Shown here: piece by piece, positions 25,912 to 33,822 of the stretch
How positions within the stretch are numbered: position 1 is the stretch's first letter
How the letters are laid out: every line of letters begins with the position of its first letter
DNA from: Xylophilus sp. Leaf220
Lineage (GTDB): Bacteria; Pseudomonadota; Gammaproteobacteria; Burkholderiales; Burkholderiaceae_C
Reading direction: 5' to 3'
DNA length: 64,000 bases
NCBI RefSeq assembly: GCF_001421705.1
Contig: NZ_LMKO01000001.1
Location: 734,170-798,169 of the forward strand
Notes under the pieces: generated by a model
Told to the model about the DNA's origin: nothing
Seen by the model: only the letters and a program-made list of their open reading frames with translations
The model's database searches: none
Translations under genes and position numbers: made by a program

Positions 25912-25944
25912 ACCGGGCCCAAGTTTCTTGTCGCCCGGTTTTTT
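25912..25944 (+). terminator. Terminator-like hairpin in the guaC leader
   Basis: ACCGGGC (25912-25918) pairs with GCCCGGT (25933-25939), followed by six T (25939-25944). It is 130 bases upstream of the guaC start and just after a possible -10, so it could be a leader attenuator or the second terminator of the upstream gene. Confidence 0.55.
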
Positions 25945-26073
25945 GTGCCCGCGCGACGCGGGGATCGGCAGGGCCCCGCGGCCCTGCCCACGGCAACCGG
26001 GAACAAGCCAAGCGCCCACGCCGCGCGGAAATCCTTCCGCCGGTGATCCTGCAATGGAAGCTTGGAAATCTCG

Positions 26074-27051
26074 ATGGAAATCTTCGACTACGACAACGTT
26101 TTGCTGCTGCCGCGCAAGTGCCGGGTGGAGAGCCGCTCGGAATGCGATGCGGGCGTGGAGCTCGGCGGCCGGCGCTTCCGGCTGCCGGTGGTGCCCGCCA
26201 ACATGAAGACGGTGGTGGACGCTTCGATCTCGACCTGGATGGCGCAGAACGGCTACTTCTACGTGATGCACCGGTTCGACCTGGACAACGTGCGGTTCGT
26301 CCGCGAGATGCACGAGAAGGACCTCTACGCCTCGATTTCGCTGGGTGTGAAGCAGGCCGACTACGACACGGTCGACCGGATGGTCGCCGAGGGCCTGGTG
26401 CCCGAGTACATCACCATCGACATCGCCCACGGCCATGCCGACACGGTGCAGCGGATGATCGCGCACCTCAAGGAGAAGCTGCCCGGCGCCTTCGTCATCG
26501 CCGGCAACGTGGGCACGCCCGAGGCGATCATCGACCTGGAGACCTGGGGCGCCGACGCCACCAAGGTCGGCATCGGGCCGGGCAAGGTCTGCATCACCAA
26601 GCTGAAGACCGGCTTCGGCACAGGCGGCTGGCAGCTGTCGGCGCTCAAGTGGTGCGCCCGGGTGGCGACCAAGCCGATCATCGCCGACGGCGGCATCCGC
26701 GAGCACGGCGACATCGCCAAGAGCATCCGCTTCGGCGCGACGATGATCATGATCGGCAGCATGCTGGCCGGCCACGAGGAATCGCCCGGCAAGACGGTCG
26801 AGGTCGACGGCGCCCTGTTCAAGGAGTACTACGGCAGCGCGAGCGACTTCAACAAGGGCGAGTACAAGCACGTCGAGGGCAAGCGCATCCTGGAGCCGGT
26901 CAAGGGCCGACTGGCCGACACGCTGGTGGAGATGGAGCAGGACGTGCAGAGCTCGATCAGCTATTCGGGCGGCAAGAAGCTGATGGACATCCGCAAGGTC
27001 AACTACGTGATCCTGGGCGGCGACAACGCGGGCGAACACCTGCTGATGTAG
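26074..27051 (+). CDS. guaC: GMP reductase
   Basis: It converts GMP to IMP with NADPH in purine salvage (cytoplasm). The 325 residues show the IMPDH/GMPR barrel with the catalytic Cys in [17 protein letters not shown], the [16 protein letters not shown] phosphate-binding segment, the flap region [16 protein letters not shown] and the C-terminal [15 protein letters not shown]. There is no CBS pair, which separates it from IMP dehydrogenase. I prefer ATG 26074 with GGAAA upstream over the TTG four codons earlier. The leader contains an inverted repeat and a terminator-like hairpin, suggesting regulation. A 16-base palindrome (27065-27080) follows the stop. Confidence 0.93.
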   Translation: MEIFDYDNVLLLPRKCRVESRSECDAGVELGGRRFRLPVVPANMKTVVDASISTWMAQNGYFYVMHRFDLDNVRFVREMHEKDLYASISLGVKQADYDTVDRMVAEGLVPEYITIDIAHGHADTVQRMIAHLKEKLPGAFVIAGNVGTPEAIIDLETWGADATKVGIGPGKVCITKLKTGFGTGGWQLSALKWCARVATKPIIADGGIREHGDIAKSIRFGATMIMIGSMLAGHEESPGKTVEVDGALFKEYYGSASDFNKGEYKHVEGKRILEPVKGRLADTLVEMEQDVQSSISYSGGKKLMDIRKVNYVILGGDNAGEHLLM

Positions 27052-27090
27052 CGGCCGATGGCGGGACATCGCGCGATGTCGACGACCCGC

Positions 27091-27120
27091 TTGCGGCCGT
27101 CGAAATAAATAGTGCATAAT
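27091..27120 (+). promoter_or_regulatory. Sigma-70-type promoter of tRNA-Lys
   Basis: TTGCGG (27091-27096) and CATAAT (27115-27120) are separated by 18 bases, in an AT-rich patch that stands out from the GC-rich surroundings. Transcription would start near 27127, about 75 bases before the tRNA. Confidence 0.55.
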
Positions 27121-27201
27121 CTAGGGCTTGCTTACAGTGTCCGGCTCCACCCAGGTGGCGACAGGCACGGTGGGCCAAATCCGATTTTTCAGGTTTGAAG
27201 T

Positions 27202-27277
27202 GGGCTCTTAGCTCAGTTGGTAGAGCAGCGGACTCTTAATCCGTAGGTCGAGTGTTCGAGTCACTCAGGGCCCACCA
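27202..27277 (+). tRNA. tRNA-Lys (anticodon CTT)
   Basis: A 76-base cloverleaf with acceptor GGGCTCT paired to AGGGCCC, D arm GCTC/GAGC, anticodon stem GCGGA/TCCGT, loop CTCTTAA with CTT at 27235-27237, T arm with TTCGAGT, and an encoded CCA (27275-27277). It reads AAG. It has its own promoter upstream and strong terminator downstream. Confidence 0.97.
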
Positions 27278-27302
27278 CCACTTCAAGCGCGTCAGCGCTG
27301 GA

Positions 27303-27340
27303 AAGCCCGCTACCGCACAGGTGGCGGGCTTTTTTGTTTT
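27303..27340 (+). terminator. Intrinsic terminator after tRNA-Lys
   Basis: AAGCCCGCTACC pairs with GGTGGCGGGCTT around a GCACA loop (one G-T pair), followed by six T, G, and four T. It is 25 bases after the tRNA. Confidence 0.92.
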
Positions 27341-27501
27341 GCGGCACGAACCGTGCATCGGCCACCAGGCCCAGCAGCCTCCGATCGCAGCGCGCACCGT
27401 CGGCCCCGCCATGGCCCGGCCCGCCCTGCAAACTTTTCGCCAGAGCCGAGAGCCTGCGCGCAACCCCGGCGTCCCGTGCGCCCCTTCTGCCCACACATCC
27501 C

Positions 27502-29481
27502 GTGAACCAGCATTCCACCTCTCCCTCCCACCCTTCGGACGAACCTTCGGCCGAAGCCCTCGCCGCCCAGGTCAAGGAACTCAACGCCCTGCTCGAGCGT
27601 AGCAAGGCCACGCTCGTCAAGACCGAATCCGCCGTCGCCTACAGCGTCAAGGGCGAGGTGGTGGTCGACGGCCTGCGGGTCCCGTATTCGCTGATCCCGG
27701 CGCAGGCGGTGCTGGCGCAGGTCGGCCGCTGGGTCAAGCTGCCGGCGTACAAGCAGGTGGCGCTGCTGGCCTCCCGCCTCGACGAGCGGGTGGCGGGCGA
27801 CTTCGAGCGCGAGGTCACCGCCTTCGTGATGAACGCGATCCGCCGCGCCGCCGACCGCGGCGTCGAGACCGGCGACTACTGCTGGGACGCTCTGCTGCGG
27901 CCGAAGGAACTGGCGCCCAAGGCCTTCGAGCTGGCGATGGACCGGATCGAGGCCGCCGCCGGCCAGCGCACCGCCGACCTGGCCGCCGAGCGCACCCGCC
28001 AGTCGATCAACCTGGCGCAGTTCCCGGACACGTTCCAGACCGCGGCCGGCATGCACCGCAAGATCATCGCCCTGCTCGGCCCCACCAACTCGGGCAAGAC
28101 GCACGAGGCGATGGTGGCCCTGCAGGCCGCGAAGTCGGGCGTCTACCTGGCGCCGCTGCGGCTGCTGGCGCTGGAGAACTACGAGCGTCTGAAGGCGGCC
28201 AAGGTGCCGGTCAACCTGATCACCGGCGAAGAGCGCCGCATCCAGCCGGGCGCCACCCACGTGGCCAGCACCGTCGAGATGCTCGACACCCACACCCGGG
28301 TCGAGGTGGCGGTGATCGACGAGATCCAGATGCTGGGCGACAGCGACCGCGGCGCCGCCTGGACGGCCGCGGTCTGCGGCGTGCCGGCCGACACCGTCTA
28401 CCTGGTGGGCTCCACCACCGCCCGCGCCGCCGTCGAATCGCTGGCGCGCCGGCTGGGCTGCGAATGCGAGGTGCGGGTGATGGAGCGCAAATCCAAGCTG
28501 GCGATGGGCGACAAGCCGCTCGACTCGCTGCGCCAGCTCAAGGCCGGCGACGCGGTGATCGCGTTCTCGCGCCGCGACGTGCTGCAGCTGGCCGAGCAGG
28601 TCGCGCAGGCGGGCTTCTCGGTCGCGACGATCTACGGCAACCTCTCGCCCGAAGTGCGGCAGGCGCAGGCCGAGGCGTTCCGCTCCGGCCAGGCGCAGGT
28701 GCTGGTCGCGACCGACGCGATCGGCATGGGCCTGAACCTGCCGATCTCGCGGGTGATCTTCACCACCGACACCAAGTACGACGGCACCGAGGACGGGCCG
28801 ATCCCCACCTGGCTGGTGCAGCAGATCGGCGGCCGCGCCGGTCGCTTCGGCATGTCCGAATCGGGCACGGTGCTGGGGCTCGGTGGCCGGGTGCACAAGT
28901 CGATCAGGAAGCAGCTCACCGCCGCGCTGGAGCCGGTGGCGCGCACCGGCTTCTACGTCGCCCCCACGCAGGAGCATCTGCAGCAGATCGAGATGGTGAC
29001 GCAGGAGAACCGCCTGCTGCAGCTGCTGACGCTGTTCCGCCGCAACATCGACGTGAACGACGTGTTCTTCGTGCCCACCTCCCTCACCGAGCAGCTCGAC
29101 CGCGCCAAGTGGCTCGACGGCCTGCGCATGCCGCTGCAGGAGCGCTTCCTCTTCTCGCTGGTGCCGCTCAGCACCCGGCTGCCGAAATTCCAGGACCAGC
29201 TCTGGACCTGGGCCAACGCGGTGGAGCGCAAACGCCCGTCGAGCATCCAGGCGGTGGGCCTGCGCGAAGGCCGCAGCTCGCTGCAGGACGCGGAAGACGC
29301 CTGCAAGATCTACTCGGCCTACGCCTGGCTGTCGCAGCGCATGCCCGAGCATTTCCCGGACGGCCCGGCGGCGGTGGAAATGGCGATCGAGGCATCCGCC
29401 CTGGTCAACAAGGTGCTGCGCCAGCAGAACCGCGGCAAGGCCCGCCAGGGCAAGCAGAGCGCGGCCGGCATGCTGCGCTGA
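27502..29481 (+). CDS. SUV3-like DEXH-box RNA helicase
   Basis: The 659 residues resemble the mitochondrial degradosome helicase SUV3 (SUPV3L1), also found in some proteobacteria, which unwinds RNA. Visible are Walker A GPTNSGKTHEA (about residue 193), motif Ia YLAPLRLLALE, DEIQ in VIDEIQMLGD, motif III VGSTTARA, motif V VLVATDAIGMGLNLP and motif VI QQIGGRAGRFG. The C-terminal region (about 400-620) matches the SUV3 C-terminal helical part. The N-terminal 40 residues are Ser/Pro/Ala-rich. I start at GTG 27502 (VNQHSTSPS), since the frame upstream runs into the terminator of tRNA-Lys; this start is uncertain. No RNase is next to it. Confidence 0.87.
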   Translation: MNQHSTSPSHPSDEPSAEALAAQVKELNALLERSKATLVKTESAVAYSVKGEVVVDGLRVPYSLIPAQAVLAQVGRWVKLPAYKQVALLASRLDERVAGDFEREVTAFVMNAIRRAADRGVETGDYCWDALLRPKELAPKAFELAMDRIEAAAGQRTADLAAERTRQSINLAQFPDTFQTAAGMHRKIIALLGPTNSGKTHEAMVALQAAKSGVYLAPLRLLALENYERLKAAKVPVNLITGEERRIQPGATHVASTVEMLDTHTRVEVAVIDEIQMLGDSDRGAAWTAAVCGVPADTVYLVGSTTARAAVESLARRLGCECEVRVMERKSKLAMGDKPLDSLRQLKAGDAVIAFSRRDVLQLAEQVAQAGFSVATIYGNLSPEVRQAQAEAFRSGQAQVLVATDAIGMGLNLPISRVIFTTDTKYDGTEDGPIPTWLVQQIGGRAGRFGMSESGTVLGLGGRVHKSIRKQLTAALEPVARTGFYVAPTQEHLQQIEMVTQENRLLQLLTLFRRNIDVNDVFFVPTSLTEQLDRAKWLDGLRMPLQERFLFSLVPLSTRLPKFQDQLWTWANAVERKRPSSIQAVGLREGRSSLQDAEDACKIYSAYAWLSQRMPEHFPDGPAAVEMAIEASALVNKVLRQQNRGKARQGKQSAAGMLR

Positions 29482-29591
29482 GGCGCGGCGCCCAGGGGAA
29501 GCGCGCCGCGGTGGTGCCCCAGGGTGGCGGACGTCCGCGGCCCCGGGGCGGATGCCGTCTCTCCTGCCACTGCACCGCCCGCGATGAGGTT

Positions 29592-29633
29592 GCTATCGAA
29601 AAGATAGCTGGAGGCCGGCGTGGCACGCCGGCC
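29592..29633 (+). repeat. Dispersed hairpin repeat, copy 4
   Basis: GCTATC-GAAAA-GATAGC (29592-29608), then TGGA and GGCCGGCG-TGGCA-CGCCGGCC (29613-29633). It lies between the SUV3-like helicase and a small regulator gene, ending 33 bases before the latter's start. Confidence 0.8.
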
Positions 29634-29666
29634 CCGGCTTCCTGCGATCTGGAAGACAATCGCGGG

Positions 29667-29921
29667 ATGGCGCAAGGCAAACGAATCTCCGCGGACATCG
29701 GCAGCGATGCACTCGACACCGCCCGGGCGCTCGGCGCCGCGGCCAGGCAGGCCCGCATCGCCGCCGGCGAGGGACAGGCCGCGGCAGGCGCCCGCGTGGG
29801 AGTGCATGTGCAGACCATCGCCCGCATCGAGTCCGGCGAGCCGGGCGTGGCGGTGGGGCATGTGCTGGGGCTGCTGGCGCTCTACGGCATCACGGTGCGG
29901 CCGGGGGCGGCAGGCGACTGA
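29667..29921 (+). CDS. Small XRE-type helix-turn-helix protein (HipB-like)
   Basis: The 84 residues contain one helix-turn-helix domain (about 22-80): LGAAARQARIAAGEGQAAAG, VGVHVQTIARIESGEPGVAV and VLGLLALYGI, closest in look to HipB-type antitoxin or XRE regulators. The usual LTQ-LA-core is altered to GEGQAAAGARVG, so DNA recognition may differ. No toxin gene (such as HipA) is next to it, so it is an orphan. ATG at 29667 has only a weak ribosome site (GACAATCGCGGG). Confidence 0.7.
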   Translation: MAQGKRISADIGSDALDTARALGAAARQARIAAGEGQAAAGARVGVHVQTIARIESGEPGVAVGHVLGLLALYGITVRPGAAGD

Positions 29922-30038
29922 ACGTCCTGCCGGATTCCCGGCTCGGCAACTCGCGGGGCGCCCGCCCCGCATCGGGATCAGGCCGGTCGCCCGCAAGGTG
30001 TGGCCGACACCGCCGGTGGCGGCGGATCATACGAACGA

Positions 30039-30071
30039 AAGGCCCGCCGCCGCATCACGGCGTCGGGCCTT
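30039..30071 (-). terminator. Hairpin terminator downstream of the 39-residue ORF
   Basis: AAGGCCCG (30039-30046) pairs with CGGGCCTT (30064-30071) and an inner GCCG/CGGC stem extends it. On the minus strand it is followed by TTTCGTTCG, a weak T-run. It would end transcription from the small gene at 30162-30281. Confidence 0.55.
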
Positions 30072-30161
30072 CGTCGATCGGCATTCCCACTCCGCTGATC
30101 GAGCGGAGGCATGGTGCAAAGCGCCTCGATGTAGCGCGCTGCCGTGCAGCAACCGAAGCTA

Positions 30162-30281
30162 TTACCAGCGGCGTGCAGGTGCAACCGGCGTCACCGGCGT
30201 CCCTGGCCGGACCGTGGCATTGCGGGCCTTGAACTTCTTCCACAGGAAGCCAGCCACTGCCATCAAAATCATCTTGCGCAT
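30162..30281 (-). CDS. 39-residue cationic small protein
   Basis: The frame encodes an N-terminal hydrophobic stretch (MILMAVAGFLW, residues 4-14) followed by KKFKARNATVRPG and a short tail, so a small membrane-associated cationic peptide is possible. GAGGAG lies about eight bases before ATG 30281, an excellent ribosome site, and a terminator hairpin lies downstream. It is on the same strand as ku, 150 bases below it. The family is not recognised. Confidence 0.55.
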   Translation of the reverse strand: MRKMILMAVAGFLWKKFKARNATVRPGTPVTPVAPARRW

Positions 30282-30431
30282 CTCGGTACTCCTCAAAAGA
30301 AAATACGAGGATGCGGGTGGTCGATGCCGGGCGCTGTAGGAGTCGGAGCGCAGTAGGTGTCGGCGTCGTCGGGTGCATGCCCGATGCGGCTCCAAAGCCT
30401 GAGCACCCGCCTACCGGCTTTGCGCTACACC

Positions 30432-31337
30432 TCAGGCTGCCTTCTTCTGCGGCGCCTTTTTGGCAGGCGCCGACTTGGCGGCGGTCTTTTTCGCCGCCGG
30501 TTTCGCTGCGGATTTCGCGGGCGATTTCGCCGTGGGCTTGTCGCCGCCCCGGAGGCTGCGCTTGAGCAACTCGGTCAGGTCGATGACCTCGCCGCTGCTC
30601 TGCGGCGCTTGCTCCTCGGGCTGCAGCACCGTCTCGGTCTTGCCGGCCTTGGCCTTCTTCTCGACCAGCTTCATGACCTGGTGGCGGAACTCGTCCTTGA
30701 AGTCGTCCGGGTCCCAGTCGCCCGACATTTCCGACACGAGTTGCCGGGCCATCTTGAGCTCCGCCGCGCTCAGCCCCTTGGCGCCTTCGGGCGGCAGTTC
30801 CACCGAATCCAGCGGCTTTACCTCGTCGCCCCAGCGCAGCAGGTTCAGCACCAGGGCCGGGCCGGATGGCACCAAGGCGGCCAAGTGCTGCTTCGTGGAG
30901 ATGACGACCCGCGCCAGGCCGATCTTGCCGGTGGCGATCAGCGTCTCGCGCAGCAGCGAATACACCCGGTCGCTCTTGGCCACAGGCGCCACGAAGTACG
31001 GCCGCTCCAGGAAGATGAACGGCATGTCGGCCGCGTCGATGAAGCGCTCGATGGCGATGGTCTGCGTCGTGCGGGGGAAGATGGCATCGATCTCGTCGGG
31101 GCTGATGATGACGTACTTGCCGTCCTCGTACGCCACGCCCTTGACGATGTCGTCCTTGTCGATTTCCTTGCCGGTGCGCTTGTTGATGCGCTTGTAGCCG
31201 ACCGGGTCCATCGTGCGCTTGTCGAGCCAGTCGAAATCGACGCCCTGCTCCGTCGCGGCGGTATGCAGGCCCACCGGGATGTGGACCAGGCCGAAGGTGA
31301 TGGCGCCCTTCCAGAGCGTGCGGCTTCCAGTTGCCAT
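30432..31337 (-). CDS. ku: Ku-like non-homologous end-joining protein
   Basis: Bacterial Ku binds DNA ends as a homodimer and recruits LigD in two-component end joining. The 301 residues contain the Ku core (about 1-255): TLWKGAITFGLVHIPVGLH at the start, DFDWLDKRTMDPVGYKRINK, VAYEDGKYVIISPDEID and LVLNLLRWGDEVKPLD. The tail (about 265-301) is a Lys/Ala-rich extension with repeated AAKPAAKK-like units, typical of Ku that binds DNA more tightly. ATG 31337 has AAGGA eight bases upstream. No ligD or primase is in the window, so the partner is elsewhere. Confidence 0.93.
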   Translation of the reverse strand: MATGSRTLWKGAITFGLVHIPVGLHTAATEQGVDFDWLDKRTMDPVGYKRINKRTGKEIDKDDIVKGVAYEDGKYVIISPDEIDAIFPRTTQTIAIERFIDAADMPFIFLERPYFVAPVAKSDRVYSLLRETLIATGKIGLARVVISTKQHLAALVPSGPALVLNLLRWGDEVKPLDSVELPPEGAKGLSAAELKMARQLVSEMSGDWDPDDFKDEFRHQVMKLVEKKAKAGKTETVLQPEEQAPQSSGEVIDLTELLKRSLRGGDKPTAKSPAKSAAKPAAKKTAAKSAPAKKAPQKKAA

Positions 31338-31477
31338 GGTGTGTTTCCTTTGCCGGACGCCCGGCGGACACCGCAGCGTGGGCGATGTCGCCGGGCGTGC
31401 TGTAAGCGAAAGCACGCGGCCGCGGTAGGCAGCGACGGCCGGCGCCGCGCGCGGGGCCGTTCGGCTACGCTCTACGC

Positions 31478-31804
31478 ATGAGAACGCGCCTCCGCCATAT
31501 CGCCGTGCATGCCGAGGAGCCCCACGCAGGCCGGTTCGTCTGGGTGCTCACCGAACGGGCGGACACCATCGCCTGGAACGAGATCCAGCGCGCCGACAGC
31601 GCCTGCGCCACCTACAAGGAAGCGATGGCCGAGGGCCTGCGCGCGTTGCAGGCACTGGCCGGCGACCTGGACACCGGGCCGCGCACCCGCCAGGCGGAAG
31701 CCACGGCAGCGCGGGACGGCGAAGCCGACGCGTCCGCAGACGACGCACCCGGCCAGGACGCGCCGCGCAAGAAGTCGCTGTTCGGCTTCGGGCCCGCGCG
31801 CTGA
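31478..31804 (+). CDS. Small acidic protein of unknown function
   Basis: The 108 residues start with a folded-looking segment (MRTRLRHIAVHAEEPHAG then FVWVLTERADTIAWNEIQRA) and a helical middle (about 45-65), ending in an Asp/Ala-rich, probably disordered tail with RKKSLFGFGPAR. No known domain is recognised. It is divergent from ku with 140 bases between and converges on a Bug-type receptor gene. Confidence 0.55.
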   Translation: MRTRLRHIAVHAEEPHAGRFVWVLTERADTIAWNEIQRADSACATYKEAMAEGLRALQALAGDLDTGPRTRQAEATAARDGEADASADDAPGQDAPRKKSLFGFGPAR

Positions 31805-31828
31805 AGCTGGGGGTGCGGCTGCCGCGGC

Positions 31829-32794
31829 TCAGTCGACCTTGATGTTCTTCGCCTTGACGATGCGGCTGTAGATGTCGGAATCGCGCTGCACCAAAGCGAT
31901 CATCTCCGCCTGCGACAGGCCGAGCGGCTCGCTGTTGAGGTCGCGGATGCGCTTCTGCAGATCGGAATCGCGGCTCGCCTCGACCATCAGCGCGTTCATC
32001 CGACCGACGATGGCGGGCGGCGTCGCGGCGGGCGCCCAGATGCCGTGCCACGACATCATCGTCAGCCCCGGCACCACCTCCGAGAGGGTCGGCACGTCGG
32101 GCATCGCGGGGTGCCGCGCCTCGCCGGAGTAGGCCAGCGCCTTGACCCGGCCGCTGGAGATCAGCGGGTAGCCGGTGGCGATTGGCTCCATCAGGGTATC
32201 GACCTGCCCGCCGATCAGGTCCGCCACCGGGCTGGCGCGGTAGGGCACGTGCAGCATGTTCGTGCCGGTCTCGTCCTTCAGCCACTCGACGATCAGGTGC
32301 GACGGGCTGCCCGCACCGTACGAGGCGTGCGAGATGGTGCCGGGCGCCGCCTTCGCCGCCGCGACCAGTTCCTTGACCGTGTTGGCCGGGAGCTTGGGCG
32401 GCGCGATCAGCACCAGCCCCTGGCGCATCGTCGTGCCGACCGGAACGAAATCCTTTTTAGGATCGTAGGGAAGCTTGCTGTAGATGTACGGGTTGATCGT
32501 GAACCCGGTCGACAGGTTGTAGAGGTAGGTGTAGCCGTCGGGCGGCGCCTTGGCCACCGTGTCGGCGGCCAGGTTTCCCGCCGTCCCCGCCCGGTTGTCG
32601 ATCACCACCGGAACCCCCAGCTTGCGCGACGCGTAGTCGCCATAGAGCCTCGCGAAGATGTCGGGCGGCGTGCCCGGCGCGAAGCCCACGACGATGCGCA
32701 GCGGCTTGGTCGGCCACGCTGCGGCCTGCGCCATCGCGGCACCGCATGCCAGAACCAGGGCCACACCGCCCACCCACTTGAATACAGAACGCAT
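31829..32794 (-). CDS. Bug-family (TctC-like) periplasmic solute-binding receptor
   Basis: Bug receptors bind carboxylates or related small molecules for tripartite tricarboxylate transporters. The 321 residues have a signal peptide (1-22, AMAQA) and typical motifs: WPTKPLRIVVGFAPG, YGDYASRKLGVPVVIDN, RAGTAGNLAADTVAKAPPDG and SHASYGAGSPSHL. ATG 32794 is preceded by GAGGAG. No TctA/TctB membrane genes are next to it. It lies 80 bases downstream of a second Bug gene and is the last gene of a five-gene group starting at the CoA transferase. Confidence 0.93.
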   Translation of the reverse strand: MRSVFKWVGGVALVLACGAAMAQAAAWPTKPLRIVVGFAPGTPPDIFARLYGDYASRKLGVPVVIDNRAGTAGNLAADTVAKAPPDGYTYLYNLSTGFTINPYIYSKLPYDPKKDFVPVGTTMRQGLVLIAPPKLPANTVKELVAAAKAAPGTISHASYGAGSPSHLIVEWLKDETGTNMLHVPYRASPVADLIGGQVDTLMEPIATGYPLISSGRVKALAYSGEARHPAMPDVPTLSEVVPGLTMMSWHGIWAPAATPPAIVGRMNALMVEASRDSDLQKRIRDLNSEPLGLSQAEMIALVQRDSDIYSRIVKAKNIKVD

Positions 32795-32874
32795 GTTTGT
32801 CTCCTCGGCGGGTTCGACCCGCCTTTTCGTTGCTTGCTCGGAATCCGTCGCCCCGGGGCGGGGCCGCCTGCCGC

Positions 32875-33822
32875 TCAGTCGACCTGGGCACCCGACCGCT
32901 GCACGGCCTCGCCCCACTTCGCCACTTCCGCGGTCGCGAAGGCGGCCAGTTCGGCGCCGCCCATCTCGGCCTGCTCGATGCCCTGCTGCGACAGCTTCTC
33001 GCGCACCTCGGGCAGTGCGATGGCCTGCCGGGTCGCCTCGCGCAGGCGCTCCCGCAGGTCGGCCGGCAGGTTCGCCGGCGCATACAACATGAACCAGGCC
33101 ACCAGGTCGAAGTCGGCGACGCCCTGCTCGCCCAGCGTGGGAACGTCCGGCGCGGCGACGCTGCGCCTGGCGCTGGAGGCGGCCAGGGCGCGCAGCCGGC
33201 CTGAGCGCACGTAGGGCAGCACTGCCGCCGGGTGGTAGAACATGAACTGCACGTTGCCGGCGATCAGTTCGGTCATGGCCTGCGCCCCGTCGCGGTAGGG
33301 CACGTGGACGAAGCGCTTGTTGAGCCGCACGTTGAGCAGTTCGCCCGCCAGGTGCCCCGAGGTACCGTTGCCGGCCGAGGCGAAGCTGGTCGCCCCGTTG
33401 GCCGCCTGCCGGATGTCGGCGATGCCCTTCCAGGGCGACGCGGCCGGCACGACGAGCAGGGTGGGCGTGGTGCCGACCAGGCCCAGCGGCACGAAGTCGG
33501 TAAGCGGCTGGTAGGGCAGCCGCTTGTAGAGCGAAGGGTTGATCGCATGGGTGCCGACCGTGCCGAGCAGCAGTGTCTGCCCGTCGGGCGCCGACTTGGC
33601 CACCTGGTCGCTGCCGATGGCACCGCCCGCGCCGGGCTTGTTTTCCACGATGACCGTCTGGCCCAGCTGCCGGCCCAGGGCCTCGGCCAGGGTGCGGCCG
33701 ACGATGTCGGTCGAGGTGCCCGCGCCGAACGGAACCACCAGCCGGATCGGCCGTGCCGGCGTCTGCGCCACGGCCGCCGAGGCGGCTGCCAGCGCGCCGG
33801 TCAATACCAGGCGGCGCTTCAC
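32875..33822 (-). CDS. Bug-family (TctC-like) periplasmic solute-binding receptor
   Basis: The 315 residues have a signal peptide (VKRRLVLTGALAAASAAVAQ) and the family core: PIRLVVPFGAGTSTDIVG, LGQTVIVENKPGAGGAIGSD, KRLPYQPLTDFVPLGLVG and AGNGTSGHLAGELL. The start GTG at 33822 overlaps the citryl-CoA lyase stop codon by four bases (GTGA), which couples translation to that gene. This suggests its ligand is the substrate, or a precursor, of the adjacent enzymes. Specificity is not predictable. Confidence 0.92.
   Translation of the reverse strand: MKRRLVLTGALAAASAAVAQTPARPIRLVVPFGAGTSTDIVGRTLAEALGRQLGQTVIVENKPGAGGAIGSDQVAKSAPDGQTLLLGTVGTHAINPSLYKRLPYQPLTDFVPLGLVGTTPTLLVVPAASPWKGIADIRQAANGATSFASAGNGTSGHLAGELLNVRLNKRFVHVPYRDGAQAMTELIAGNVQFMFYHPAAVLPYVRSGRLRALAASSARRSVAAPDVPTLGEQGVADFDLVAWFMLYAPANLPADLRERLREATRQAIALPEVREKLSQQGIEQAEMGGAELAAFATAEVAKWGEAVQRSGAQVD

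Larger units (their letters stand above)
25752..26073 (+). other. Intergenic region between secreted protein gene and guaC
   Basis: This 322-base stretch has no gene. It holds a dispersed repeat with terminator-like second hairpin (25763-25820), an inverted repeat CGTATA-N5-TATACG (25852-25868), a possible -10 TAGAAT (25901-25906) and an orphan terminator-like hairpin with six T (25912-25944). The remaining 130 bases before guaC are GC-rich with no recognised riboswitch. Confidence 0.7.

Noticed and set aside
25945-26073. Possible purine riboswitch before guaC
   Set aside because: I see no conserved purine aptamer core; only a hairpin and GC-rich sequence are present.
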